Below, one piece after another: positions 51,205 to 62,368 of a stretch of 64,000 bases of DNA. The DNA is from Hyperoplus lanceolatus. Lineage: Eukaryota > Chordata > Actinopteri > Uranoscopiformes > Ammodytidae. The notes under the pieces were generated by a model. That model made no database searches, was not told where the DNA came from, and saw only the letters and a list, made by a program, of their open reading frames with translations. Position 1 is the first letter of the stretch. Each line of letters starts with the position of its first letter. A program made the position numbers and the translations under genes. The stretch is taken from NCBI GenBank assembly GCA_026929865.2, contig CM049416.1, positions 9,079,501 through 9,143,500 of the forward strand, in the 5' to 3' direction.

Positions 51205-51947
51205 CCCTTTCATGCATGAATTATGATGTCCTTTGTCTGCGTGGAATAATTTTTTCAATCAAAATTTTCGATAAAAATAACAGAAAACTTTTTCCTTTGT
51301 TCCCCAATTTCTCTTTTTCAGATGTAATTCAGCAGTTCAGCCAACTGACTTGTACATCACTTCATCATCATCATTATGTTTTACACATAATGGAATAATC
51401 TGGAAATTTTTTTTTTTTTTTTTTTTTTACACAAATACTTCAAGTTGCATAATAACATAAATCAATTGATTTAAAACCAAAAAGTTACAGCAAAGTAAGC
51501 TTTTTCAAGCACAACACATCTGCAGTATGTATAATTAGTGGTATTTATTGAAGTCAGTGATGCATGATGTCCAATTTAGTGGACAGGTGATCAAACATCA
51601 TTTCCTCCCTATGTAAAATCAATAATTGGAAATTTTAACAACTATATGACTCCTAAGATGTTACTTGATGTTGCCATATTTTTTTTACCTGCCAGGCTCT
51701 CCTATTTTCTAAGTATTTACAGGATATTCATGAGCTACTCAACTTTTCTGCTCCCTGTCGGCCATCTTGGTTTTGACTAATTGTTGCTGCTCTTACAATG
51801 GTTGGCCACTGGTTGGCAATGCATTGGATGTCACACAAGAGTCCACTGTAGAGGCTGATATGCAACTGGGCGATCTACATGCATGCATATTCAAGAAAAC
51901 AGCATTTGAATAGCTGTCCACTGTAGTGACCACTATGCGTGAAAGGG
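51205..51947. mobile_element. TTAA-type MITE with CCCTTTCATGCAT ends (743 bp)
   Basis: Left CCCTTTCATGCATGAATTAT pairs with reversed right CCCTTTCACGCATAGTGGTC over the first 13 bases with one mismatch. The left flank is TTAA; the right flank CTAA is one base different. CAGTGGAC motifs recur inside. A T-run lies at about 51,405-51,428. Confidence 0.65.
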
Positions 51948-52453
51948 CTAAACTAGGGTATTGGAATAATTGATATCTTGACCTGTTGATGATGCTTTAT
52001 GGAAAATTAATGGATCACTCAAGTTACAATTCATTCTGAGAGCAACATCAATACATACCAAATAAGTTATATACCGTCCAACAGGAACCAGGAATGTCAT
52101 GTGCTTCTAAACATTGTTGAGATATTTCAGTATCTGGATCGACCGCCACACAATGGATTGATTGCCACCCCTTTAGCCACATGTCTAAACCTAAATATAA
52201 GAACTCATTAGGACAGGTTTTTGAAAGGGTAGAATAAGTGATATTTGTTATTACTGTTACTTTGAGTAGGACAGGGTGGCAATTACTTCAACATTATTTC
52301 ATAGTTTGTTAAGCTGGTGAACTGTTCAAACCCTTAAAATCCAAGCTACAATCGGTTTGGTATGTTCAACATTGCTCTTAAAACAGAACTACCCAATCCC
52401 GTTTCATACATTTTCAATTACTTTCATTGGATCCACTTTTGCTCCTTTTTGAT

Positions 52454-52640
52454 AAGGCAAGGCACGTTTATTTATATAGCACAATTCAGACACACGGCCA
52501 TTCAAAGTGCTTTACAGGGGCAAGATTAAAATACACAATACACATTAGAAAAGCAAATGAATACAACATTTAAAAGTGAATGAATAGAAATAGAACATTT
52601 AAATAAAATAAAAATGACAGGTTAAAATGGAAACAGAAAA
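52454..52640 (-). mobile_element. L2-type LINE 3' tail, copy 2
   Basis: AAGGCAAGGCACGTTTATTT, ATAGCACAATTCAGACACAC and CAAAGTGCTTTACAGGGGCA match the tail of the LINE at 54.6 kb. Same orientation; no coding part. Confidence 0.8.
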
Positions 52641-54570
52641 AAAGATAAGAGTCTTCTTGACAGGAAGTCAGCAGGGCTTTTTACTAAGCCGATACACACA
52701 TGCACAGTTTCGTACTGCTTGTACAGTACAGTATGTGCTCACAACGAGACCAGTCGCACACCCAGTGGTTTAGAAAATGACTCTGGGTCTGACCTTAGTC
52801 TCGACTAACAGTGTGTAGGAGCTGCATGCCCTATAAACTGCACAATAGGCCCAGCGGCTGGCAGGTAAACACAGAAGGCACAGGGAAAGGTCATCCTATA
52901 TACAACGCCTAACAAGATTAAAAATGATTCATGAGACCTCAGTGATGCTTTCCACCCTCCTACAAAGAATGCTCCCCTTACATCGGCAGCGGAGGAGAGG
53001 GTATGACTATGTCTTTTTTTTTTCAAAGACCAACACTATTACTAAAGTTGAAGTGTAGTGGCCTGGAAAGTGCTCTGGCAAGACATAGAGTGCATGGTAA
53101 AGGCTTTCATACCATGTACAGTACAGCAGCAGTTATAAACTTGCTGGATGCGGCTGCTGGTGTCTTCCTTAACTCTACCTCTACTGCAATCTATTCACAT
53201 CCACCCTTAAGCATTCAGACAAGGCAGGTTTGTGCCTGTTGGGCAATGTTTCAGTGTCTGTGCGCACATGAGGCTGTAAAAACATCATCCTTCCTCTTAT
53301 CTGCATGCGTCTGTTTGTGTGTTTGTGCGTGTGTGTGTGTGTCAGTGTGAGCGTGTGTGTTTTTGTGTTTGTGTGTGCGTGCATACAACACATTTGCATC
53401 TGTATATATGAGTCCCGAGACTGCGGGCCATTTTATATTATCTGAATGGGCCCAGGCAGCGCTGGCCTAGAACCAATCACACCAACCTGCACTATGATAG
53501 GAATCCCTAGGGGGACATCATCAAGTACATTTTTTCACTTTTCCATCTCAAATGTGGCTCTTCTTTACTTTATATGCACATGAATCAGCCAAATATGACC
53601 ATTTAAGAAAACCGCGGTCATCACATTGCCAAACAGAAGAACACAGCCCGCATACTACCCATTGTGTTGGAATGCGGTGATCGTAAATACAATTTCTTTT
53701 TACCCTGCATCAGCATCCACACAGCCAATGCCTATATGCTTTATATTGTTTGTGTTTCTCCAAAATTGATAACAAAGCACAGCTTCCTAAATGTACAATT
53801 GCCTTCACGACTGGCAACACAACCCATAATGATAACCCGGAAAAATACAGGAACATTTGTGTCTTCGATTGTCAAAGATTTTTTTATCCTGAAGTTTTAT
53901 CATAGAGTCTGTAGTTTCAAGGTGTTTCATTTGCCATTACTGACATTTCCCATACATAAGATCCCCAAAAATGAGGAATTACCCCACACAAAATCTATTC
54001 ACAGCCTTGTTTATTACATTTATGATAATAAAAAAAAGTACTTTCATTATTTAATCATCCTGGAATGCAAGCAACCTTTATTACTCATTCCAATTTCAAA
54101 GTGGTTGGAAGGCATTAGAATTATGAAAGCTGATTTCTAATCTCTATAGACACCTGCAAAGCTGCTACTTAGCTTGAAGGGAAAGCTCCACATTATTCCA
54201 TATTAGCGTTGTTGTTGTCGTGACCGAGGCTTTTGTCTCCGGATATGATAGGGCCAAGATCTGGGGGTGGAAGTGATTCATGGATGGGGCTTTTGTTTGA
54301 TTTACTTCCTCGCAACGATAAGGGGATGGAAACAGCGCCGAGCAGTTGTGCTGCTGAATGTTTTATAAGGCATGAATTAAGAATGTAAAAAATCTCCAAG
54401 GAATGACAGCACAAGTCAGGCGGACAGTGGGAGGAGAAAGCTATAGAGTGTGCAGAGGCAATCACTGACACTGGTGTGTGTGTGTCTGTGCTTGTGAATG
54501 CACCTTGTATAGGTTTGTTTTCCTAGAAAGCCACAAGGTGCAGATTCAGTAGCTTCCGTGCTGTAAGTAT
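52641..54570. other. spacer with an imperfect (TG)n near 53,310-53,380
   Basis: No gene was recognised. A 158-codon frame at 53,664-54,140 shows no domain. Confidence 0.45.
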
Positions 54571-55382
54571 AGGCAAGGCAAGGCAAGTTTATTTATATAG
54601 CACAATTCAGACACAAGGCCACTCAAAGTGCTTTACAGGGGCAAGATTAGAATACATAAAACACATTATAAAACATTTAAAAGCGAATAAAAGAAGCAAA
54701 TAAAATAAAAATTAATAAAAGAAGCAAATAAAATGAAAATTGCAAGTTAAAAAGGAAACAAAAAAGTCTTCAGACTCGATTTAAAAGAACTGAGAGTTGC
54801 AGCAGACCTCAAGTTCTCTGGGAGTTTGTTCCAGATTGTTGGTGCATAAAAACTAAAAGCTGCTTCTCCTCGTTTAGTCCTAACTCTAGGGACTGTAAGT
54901 AGACCTGTCCCAGACGACCTAAGGGCTCTGGACGGTTCATAACTTATCAGCATATCAGTAATGTATTTTGGCCCTAAACCATTTAGTGCTTTATAAACCA
55001 ACATCAGAATTTTGAAATCAATTCTTTGAGTGACTGGAAGCCAATGTAAAGACCTCAGAACTGGGGTAATGGGATCCACCTTTTTGGTCCTAGTGAGGAC
55101 TCGAGCAGCAGCATTCTGAATTAGCTGAAGCTGTCTGATTGATTTTTTTGGAAGGCCAGCAAGGACACTGTTACAGTAGTCAAGTCTACTAAAGATAAAT
55201 GCATGGACAAGTTTTTCTAAATCTTGCTGAGACATAAGCCCTTTAATTCTTGATATGTTTTTTAGGTGGTAGTAGGCTGATTTATTGATTGATTTTATGT
55301 GTTTCTTGATTTTATGTGTTTCTACAGGGACACAAGAGACACACATACAAAAGAATTTGCAAAACACGCTCCACTCATGCAT
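54571..55382 (-). mobile_element. L2-type LINE, 3' end with intact C-terminal reverse-transcriptase region
   Basis: A 211-codon minus-strand frame contains LVHAFIFSRLDYCNSVLAGL, LQLIQNAAARVLTRTKK, ITPVLRSLHWLPVTQRIDFK, KALNGLGPKYITDML and APTIWNKLPENLRSAATLSS, the conserved C-terminal block after the polymerase in L2-type LINEs. The frame is uninterrupted. The 3' UTR and a GGCAAGGCAAGGCAA tail (minus-sense TTGCC repeats) lie at the left end. It is 5'-truncated at about 55.3 kb. Confidence 0.92.
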
Positions 55383-55879
55383 GTCAGTAAAGCTGATGAT
55401 CTTAAACGTGTAATCCTTTCTTAACAGCTGCTTTCCTCACAACTTCAAAAACCCATTTTCAAAGCACATGGTTCTTTTTAAAAATGTATCCCAGGATCAA
55501 AATCCATTTAACTATGTTTTTGAAGCCTCCTAATTCAAATTAATAATGAAAAAAAAAAAAAGTCTGCGGAATATCCTAAGTCTATTTCGGGAGGGGAGTG
55601 AAAATTAGACAGATGGAAGAGAGCAATGGAAATATTTCAAACAAGGCAAGCAAGCAAGTGACTGGGTCAAGCTGTTTTCACAAATTCATGGTCATGCGCA
55701 ATTATCTAAGGAAATGAGTGTGAATTCCTGAGACATTTTTCCCTTTTTATATATTTTAATCAAATCAAACTGAAGTGCTAAAATATTCAAACCCTTTCAC
55801 CCATACAGTAAATCTCATTTGCTAACAGAACATGATGTTCGCTGTAGGCCTTTCACTACAAGGCTTGCAGCTTTTTGTG
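55383..55879. other. spacer
   Basis: No feature was recognised. Confidence 0.45.
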
Positions 55880-56405
55880 TTGTGATTACTCGAGGGTTGG
55901 ACCCAGAAGCACCATGCAGAACTCAAGCAAGTTGGTTTTCGAACAATATTTATTGTCTTGAGACTGGCGACAAAAGGGATACTGGTCGGCTGGGGGTTGA
56001 AGCGAGCATGGGCAGGTGAGAATCTGGAGCTGCAGGCAGGCAGGAAAGGTGATCGGCGGAGGCAAACTAGCACGGAAGAAAACGAGAGCAGAGTAAGTGA
56101 CTAGCTCCAACTGAAGACGTGAAAAAACAACAAAGAAAGGACTCTAGAAACTTGTGGATAATACCGCTCTGAGAAGTTGTACAATCTGGCTCCGAATCAC
56201 TGGAGTCCAGAGGCTTAAGTAGAGAGGGTCTAATTAGCCAACGATCCTCACCTGGAGCAGTCTGCCCAGGAGGGCCGCCACGCCTACATGCTAACACAGA
56301 GACAAACAAATGGGAGAACAAGAGGAACAGACAGACAAGGGAAAACAAACAACACACAGAGGAGAAGGAGAGGCTGCCGTGCCGTGAGTCATGACATTTT
56401 GTACC
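55880..56405. repeat. GC-richer interspersed-repeat-like block
   Basis: The composition and phrases such as GGGTTGGACCCAGAAGCAC, GAGTCCAGAGGCTTAAGTAG, CAGGAGGGCCGCCACGCC and GAGTCATGACATTTTG resemble a repeat I have seen widely in fish sequence. No LTR ends, TSD or coding domain was confirmed, so the class is open. Confidence 0.35.
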
Positions 56406-56519
56406 CATTACACTTAATACCGCTCATTATCCTCTCATTGTAAATGAGGAATAGCAGTTTCTAAAAAGTATATTTGAATTCATTATTCTAACCAAACCAG
56501 TTGAAGGTGGAGCATGTTT

Positions 56520-56785
56520 TTTTTTTGTCAAAATCAGTGATTATCTTCGCACGATCCGCAACCTGTACGTGCTGTTAAACAACCCAGTGTTAAAACACAG
56601 CCGAGGTTCTGTAAACTGGCATATTGCTAGCTACGGTGGGCCCCATTTATTTACCTTGTTTTACCTTTTCCAGCACACACATAGTGGGGTAAAGGTATGG
56701 GATGGGGAGGACATATTCACTAATTGTGACAAAAAGTGCTTTTGTCAACAAGATTTCTCCAGAATTGTGGACTCCACCTGTAACG
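56520..56785. mobile_element. fold-back MITE, second copy
   Basis: TGTCAAAATCAGTGATTATC, GCTAGCTACGGTGGGCCCCA and GACATATTCACTAATTGTGA match the halves around the Tc1 element, giving both arms and centre in one piece. It ends CTCCACCTGTAAC, a mutated TTAA edge. Confidence 0.65.
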
Positions 56786-57660
56786 TAACAATGTGATAAT
56801 ACAGCCTGATTTAAAGCTACAGTCGTTTCGGATGGCATCAGGCCAGGGCTGTACAGTGCGACAGTTTTGATCGCATTTGCTACTGAAATTGATCACGTGC
56901 GATGATGAATACAAGTCCATTCGCACTGTGCGACAGGCTGCTAATGAGGAGAGGCTGTCTTTGAAACACAGAGGAGAGATGCACAACACTGCTTAGAGTG
57001 CTCTACATTAACACTCTCCAAATGGGGGTAAATGTAGACTTAGGCAAGTAAGTTATTGAGTCCACCCTCCACTTTGGCTGGTGAAAGATATGTGTCCTCG
57101 GGATCTGTGCTCGTGCAGCGATTCTAGGTATAAAAAGTTCACCAAACGGTAATAACCGGAAGGAGACGGCACATTACCGCAGTTAAGGTAGCGCGTGTAC
57201 AAACAGAACATGTCCTGTGCGCCTTCACATTAAAAGCCTGTTACTATCCAAACGTGAGTTGACTTTTATTTTGAAGCCGGTAAGAACAGGAAGTTAGCGC
57301 TTTTTTCTAGCTTGAAAGGCAACTCCTTCAGCTGCAGCGAGCAGTCAACAGTAGCCTAGTCTATTTAAACAGTTTTAAATAAGCCACTGAAAAGCTACTC
57401 CCAACACATTCACAACAACCTATTTAATTTATCCTAAATTGTACCAATATGTATACTTATTTATTTAATAGGCTATGTTTAATGTTTTAAAGTTTGGTTT
57501 TAATTAAAGCTATTCTTACCTTTGTATGGTTTTTACACTTATTTTAAATGACTTTAAAATGGTATAAATAAGGTTTTTACACTCTAAAATGCATGGTAGA
57601 CCCACCAGGAATAAAAAGAAACAATTATTTCAGTCTCATAATATTAGGTGAAAACTACAA

Positions 57661-57695
57661 CCAATCAAATCGTTCGGACCGAACGATTTGATTGG
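57661..57695. promoter_or_regulatory. 35-bp palindrome with opposed CCAAT boxes
   Basis: Arms of 17 bp (CCAATCAAATCGTTCGG and its exact complement) around a single central A at 57,678. Each end is a CCAAT box, pointing outward on opposite strands. It lies 123 bp upstream of the ATG of the five-exon gene, a position that suits NF-Y-type promoter binding. Confidence 0.6.
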
Positions 57696-57817
57696 CCGAC
57701 AGACCTGTCTGTTTTCCCTGCTTCTGTATGGCGCACTCTGCGCGCGTCATCAAGGCGCTCCTCAAGTAGAGGGTTTGTTTTGATTCTACGGCAGACAGTA
57801 GCGAGTAGCGACTGAAC

Positions 57818-59423
57818 ATGGAAGACCAAAGTGGATCACTGAACCAGCCGCTCCGAAGGAAAAACGACAAGTTTAGCAGAAAAGGCCACAAGAAAGAAGG
57901 AGCTTGATGCTGCAAGAGGAAAAACTCGGATAAACATCGGGTCTGCTTTTGTGAAATGGAGGGAACTTATGAAGCAGCAGCCCGAGCTAACAACGGACGA
58001 AATGGTGGCGGAGTTCCTGCTGGAAAGGTATTTTTTATTTTGCATAACCTAACCTACAACCTCATATAACCTTACGATTCACCATTTGTTGCAGCCACTT
58101 ACCGGGATCACGTATAGCATAATGCTAACGGACCTACCGTTAGCTCCAGCTAATGAGGCAGTTTCTCGGGAAATAAAGACATATTCTCCGCTTACAGTCT
58201 TCCTCACCGTTTCACACAGCACTAGTGTGCTTTAAATTGTTTTGGCTCATTGACACACACATTCATACACCGAAGGCAGCAGTTAGCAGGGTGCTAACTG
58301 TCCATGTGTTAAATCATAGTAGGCTACGTGATATCATATCCGTGTTTGTCGCTGTTTCCATGTTCAGTACGCACAGTTTATCATAATTTAACTTTCTGCT
58401 ACAACCCGCCAACTCACGTTAATATTTGTGTGTGTGTGTTTGTGTTTTAGTTACGGAAATACAACGTCGACGCCAATAAGACGTGGTTTTAAGAGGCCTC
58501 CTCCGCCAGCATTGTCCACCATTGCAGAATCAATTTCAGAACGGTAAGCCTTGTTTGTTAATGTTATTGCCTGCCCATCAACTTGGATCACACATGTTTT
58601 TTTGTTTTGCGATGATGACGTGAACAAGTAAATTGTTAAAAGTGATACGTTATTGGTGTGTAATCAAGCCTAGAGCTTATGCTAAACAGTTTCCCTACCC
58701 CCATCAGAACATGAGAAATGTAACTGATGTTTCCAGAACACTATAAATCATCTCTACTCATGTGCTGTGTGGTAACAACAGCAACGTATCTAATGTTGTG
58801 AAAAATGCCCATTATTTTTTCCCGTATACATCTGTAGAGAGGAGGATTTCTCTGTTCATGGAGTGGAGGCTTTGCACAGCTGCTCACCAGAGACCTCACT
58901 TCACACAATACAAACAAGGTACAGTTATCAAATGTTTAAAAATAACATCTTTTAAAGTGAACAGACATTTTATTCACTCATCCAAACTTAGAATTACGTA
59001 ACACTGACTTCTCTTTCTGATTCCCTAAATGCAGTGTTACATCAGCACATGAAAGATTGGGTGACATCAATGAGGACGAATTCAATGATATTACAAACTC
59101 TATGTAAGTGTTTTCAAGGACAGAAGATGAGACTTTTCATGATATTTTCTGGTTTATTATTTCTGTAAATGTGTAACATAATGTAACTGGGGTTGTCTGT
59201 CATCAGCCTTGACTATGCTGAAGAGGATGATGACGATGACTACAATGAGGATGAATACGATCCTTCTTGGCATCCAGACATGGAGGCGCAATCAGAGTTG
59301 CTGCCGGAAGAGGAGGACACTGCAGAGGAAGACTCTGACTACGTCAACACTGTCGTCCTAGAAGCACCAACATGTAAAAACAAAGACAGAAAATGTTTTA
59401 ACTTTATAAGAATATCAGGGTGA
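57818..59423 (+). CDS. five-exon cargo gene inside the hAT element
   Basis: Exons: 57818-58027, 58451-58543, 58838-58918, 59035-59103 and 59207 onward to a stop at 59421-59423 (or a donor GTAAAA at 59374). All introns are GT-AG and all four are phase 2; the internal exons are 93, 81 and 69 bp, each divisible by three. Exon 1 encodes KELDAARGKTRINIGSAFVK then WRELMKQQPELTTDEMVAEF; the RINIGxAFxxWRxL motif recurs in uncharacterised fish proteins as I recall. Exon 2 is basic and Pro-rich (RGFKRPPPPALSTIAESISE); exon 5 is acidic (AEEDDDDDYNEDEYDPSWHP). In exon 1 the first ATG is one base out of frame with the RINIG part, so it is mutated or has another start. The function is unknown. Confidence 0.65.
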
Positions 59424-60257
59424 AGAGAGACATAGGAACACTTTTGCATATATATATATTTTTTTTACTATAAATCAGATCTCTGAAATTATTCTGATGA
59501 AGCTGAAATTCTAGATCAAAAGAATAGCAAAATGTGTTTCCAATATCTCTGCCAAGTTTGAATATTATGTAGTGAGGCAGAGCAAAATAACAAGAATTCA
59601 TGTTATTCGATGTATTTACACAGAACTACTGTATTTAAAACTTTGTGTTATTTGGCTGCTGGTTATATAGGTTTTTGTCATACTGGAATAATAGTGGTAG
59701 TGTTGGGATTCATCAGGGGCTTAGCTTTCATATAAGGTGAATGAACCATCGGAGCACTAGAAATGGAAATGTGGAGAGTGGGTTGAGTTTTGACGCTATT
59801 CAGATTTTGATATTTGATAATAAAATGCTTGGTGTTGGGTTGTGTTTGGTCTGTGTGAAAATGATTTATATGTGCTTGTAGAGGAGTTGTTCTGTTTAAT
59901 TTTATGTGCAGTATGACTTCTTCTACATAAATAGGGCAGTGTGTTATTACTCTTGCTGTGGAGAACTCCCCAGGATCCCACATGTTGGACCCAAATGTCT
60001 ATTTATTATGAAGTTCAAGCTTTCGACATTGAAGCATAATGTTTAGAACAGAGTGATAAAGTTAACCACGCGGTAGCCGTTAGAAGTTTAACCCGTAACC
60101 GACGTTACACTAAAAACAAGCTGAGACCGCTTATTAGCTAACATTATCATGCGTGCAAAAAAATATGGTAACTAAAAACATAAAGCAAGTAAATGGTGAA
60201 CTGCATATAACAACCATTGAACTGAAACATATATATGTGTAAATGTATATGACTTAC

Positions 60258-60281
60258 CGGTGCTTCTGAATCCGACTCCAT
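60258..60281 (-). other. possible minus-strand first exon (MESDSEAP, then donor)
   Basis: On the minus strand ATGGAGTCGGATTCAGAAGC runs eight codons to CCG and meets GTAAGT, a consensus donor. It faces the five-exon gene head-on. No downstream exon was recognised, so it may be the leftover start of the element's transposase or chance. Confidence 0.25.
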
Positions 60282-60316
60282 TGTTTTGCTTTGGTAAACA
60301 AAAACTCACGTGCGCG

Positions 60317-60411
60317 CTCGGAGGCGTGTATTGCAAGTCTGCTTGTCGCTCGGAGGCAGTGTATTGTAAGTCTGCTTGTGTGAATAAAGTTTAAAAAAAA
60401 AAAAAAAAAAA
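60317..60411 (+). repeat. 32-33-bp tandem duplication followed by AATAAA and an A-run
   Basis: Two units of CTCGGAGGCGTGTATTGCAA-type sequence (60317-60348, 60349-60381) precede AATAAA at 60,383-60,388 and 19 A residues at 60,393-60,411. It could be an embedded poly(A) end of a retroposed transcript, or the gene's own 3' signal beside a chance A-run. Confidence 0.45.
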
Positions 60412-61559
60412 CGGGGCTGAGAATGAGGGGGTGGGGCTGCATTGGAGGAAGGCGGGATATTATGATTGTGCTGAAATGCTCAAACTCAAATCCCTCCGAA
60501 CAGCTTTAATAGAAGGACATTATAATAATTCTGAAACAGCAAAAAATTGCAATTGGCAGATTAGATTATTTTGTCTAAATTGCAATCAGTGCACCCCTAT
60601 TCATTCTTCTATAATTATTACTGCACACACTAGGATATAATATTAATTGAGAATCTCAAATGAGACAAAGATAACATGCTCAAAGGTAATTAGAGCGAAA
60701 TGCAAGGGTTAAGGTTATGCAAGTTTTCGATCATACTTTGTGTGCTACCAAATTTATTTTTGTGCTACTGAATTTTTTTGCTTGCTAGCACCAGTGCGAC
60801 CACCTAAAAAAATAAGCGTACAGCCCTGCATCAGGCATAACACCTTGCTTGTTTATAGACTGATTGCACTACCACTTGGCCATGGAGAGAAAGTATACTT
60901 GATCTAAATGAGTGCTGAGAGCGAGGGAAGATTGGGCTCTCCAAGAAAGTGGAATTTCTTTGAATTCAGTCAGGGAAATGAGTGTTGGCTGTAATGGGTT
61001 CATTAGGGAGTGTGCCAGCAGCCTAGTGCAGCTCTGGCAATGGCCACTCAAATTGTCCTTCTTTTCGGTAAACTCCAGAGAGTTGTTTTTTTTTCATTGG
61101 GAGGAGAGAGGTGAACACACTTGGTGAGTCTGAGCAGACGGGCAGGTGGCGTGAAGAGATTCTGTGAAAGTGCAGAGACAAGCAGAGCCAGAGCAGGGCG
61201 TGCAAAGAATAAGCTGCATGATTGAATTAAAGTTGAGTAGTAGATGAAAACGATGTCTGGCCCCGAGTAATGCACTTCTGGGACACAGATGGGTGAAGGA
61301 GACTGACATAAAACAGCCTTTCAGGACTGGGCCACACAAGGGTATAAAAAAGCGAAAATCTGTTTGTAGCATTGTAACCACTGTATTTTACTCTGTAAAC
61401 TTAGGTCAACTTTGAAGAGCACATTTGCCTTTGACGAATATAAAGTATGGCAGCTGAGTTGTTCCATCTACTTTCAGAAAGCTATATTGACTGACAAGCA
61501 CTAGCATGTCCCAGTTGGCTAGCATGCCAGCTGTTTGCTCACCAGCTACAGTGGTTCAC

Positions 61560-61776
61560 CAGAACTGGTAAGCTGCTAGCTTTGTAAACAAAATGGAGGC
61601 CCCCCTTTGTTTACATACCAGTTTACAGAGCCTATAGACTGTGTGTTTACGTTGGCTTTTTTGTCAGCGCACACACAGTATGGACAGGTAGCGGATCGTG
61701 AGGAGATATTCACTGATTTTGACGAAGAGATTTTGTCAACAAGCATTCTCCAGAATCACTGACTACACCTTTAATC
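61560..61776. mobile_element. fold-back MITE, third copy
   Basis: CACACACAGTATGGACAGGT, GAGATATTCACTGATTTTGA and CTCCAGAATCACTGACTACA then CCTTTAA match the right arm at 45,163-45,334; GCTAGCTTTGTAAACAAAAT matches the centre. The left arm is reduced. Confidence 0.65.
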
Positions 61777-62330
61777 AGTTGTAGTTTGATTCTGTGTGCA
61801 TCAATGCAGGTATTTTTTTTCCAAAGGAACATATTTATCTAATTTTAGGGAGCCTTGCAGCCATTCATTCATCTCTGCTCTCCCTCAGACTCTCTCTATC
61901 TCTCTCTCTCTACACCAATACTGATCCCAAACCGCAGAGAGGCTGACTGAGTGCCTGTCTGGTAGACACACCGACTGTGCCCAGTGGTGGATTAATGTGG
62001 TTACTATTGAATACCCGGGTTAGGAATTGATCTGTCTGTTCGTGGCATGAATGTGGAAGGAGGTGGATTTGTGTGTGTGGGCACTGTTTTGTGTGTGTGT
62101 GTGCGTGTGTGTTTTTGGTGGGGGGGTGCTTTTGTTAGTATGTGCACATACTGTGTGGGTCAGTGTTGAGTGTGCATGTGTTGTCTTTTTCAAATTTTTC
62201 ATGACCTTTTAAACTGTGCTTGTTTGTCCATTGTTCTTGTACGTCTAGCACATTGGTATCGATATCATGCTCTTTCTGGCTCTCTTACGAAACACACTTG
62301 TGTACCATTGTATCCTTGTGTTATATTTTC

Positions 62331-62368
<38 letters not shown>

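Larger units (their letters stand above)
56844..60828. mobile_element. hAT transposon (3,985 bp) with 8-bp TSD
   Basis: Both ends read CAGGGCTGTAC inward, flanked by the direct repeat CATCAGGC (56836-56843, 60829-60836). An 8-bp TSD and CAGGG termini are diagnostic of hAT elements. TGCGAC/GTCGCA motifs recur near both ends (about 56,857, 56,929, 60,796), as for subterminal transposase-binding sites. No DDE transposase was recognised inside. Instead it holds a five-exon gene on the plus strand and a possible minus-strand first exon. The interior could be a second element nested in a hAT; no inner ends were found. Confidence 0.9.

Noticed and set aside
53664-54140. 158-codon plus-strand frame
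   Set aside because: The residues look random, with no motif, and the region is AT-rich spacer.
59678-59983. Minus-strand frame inside the hAT as a transposase candidate
   Set aside because: It lacks hAT catalytic or dimerisation motifs and does not connect to the MESDSEAP donor in a convincing way.
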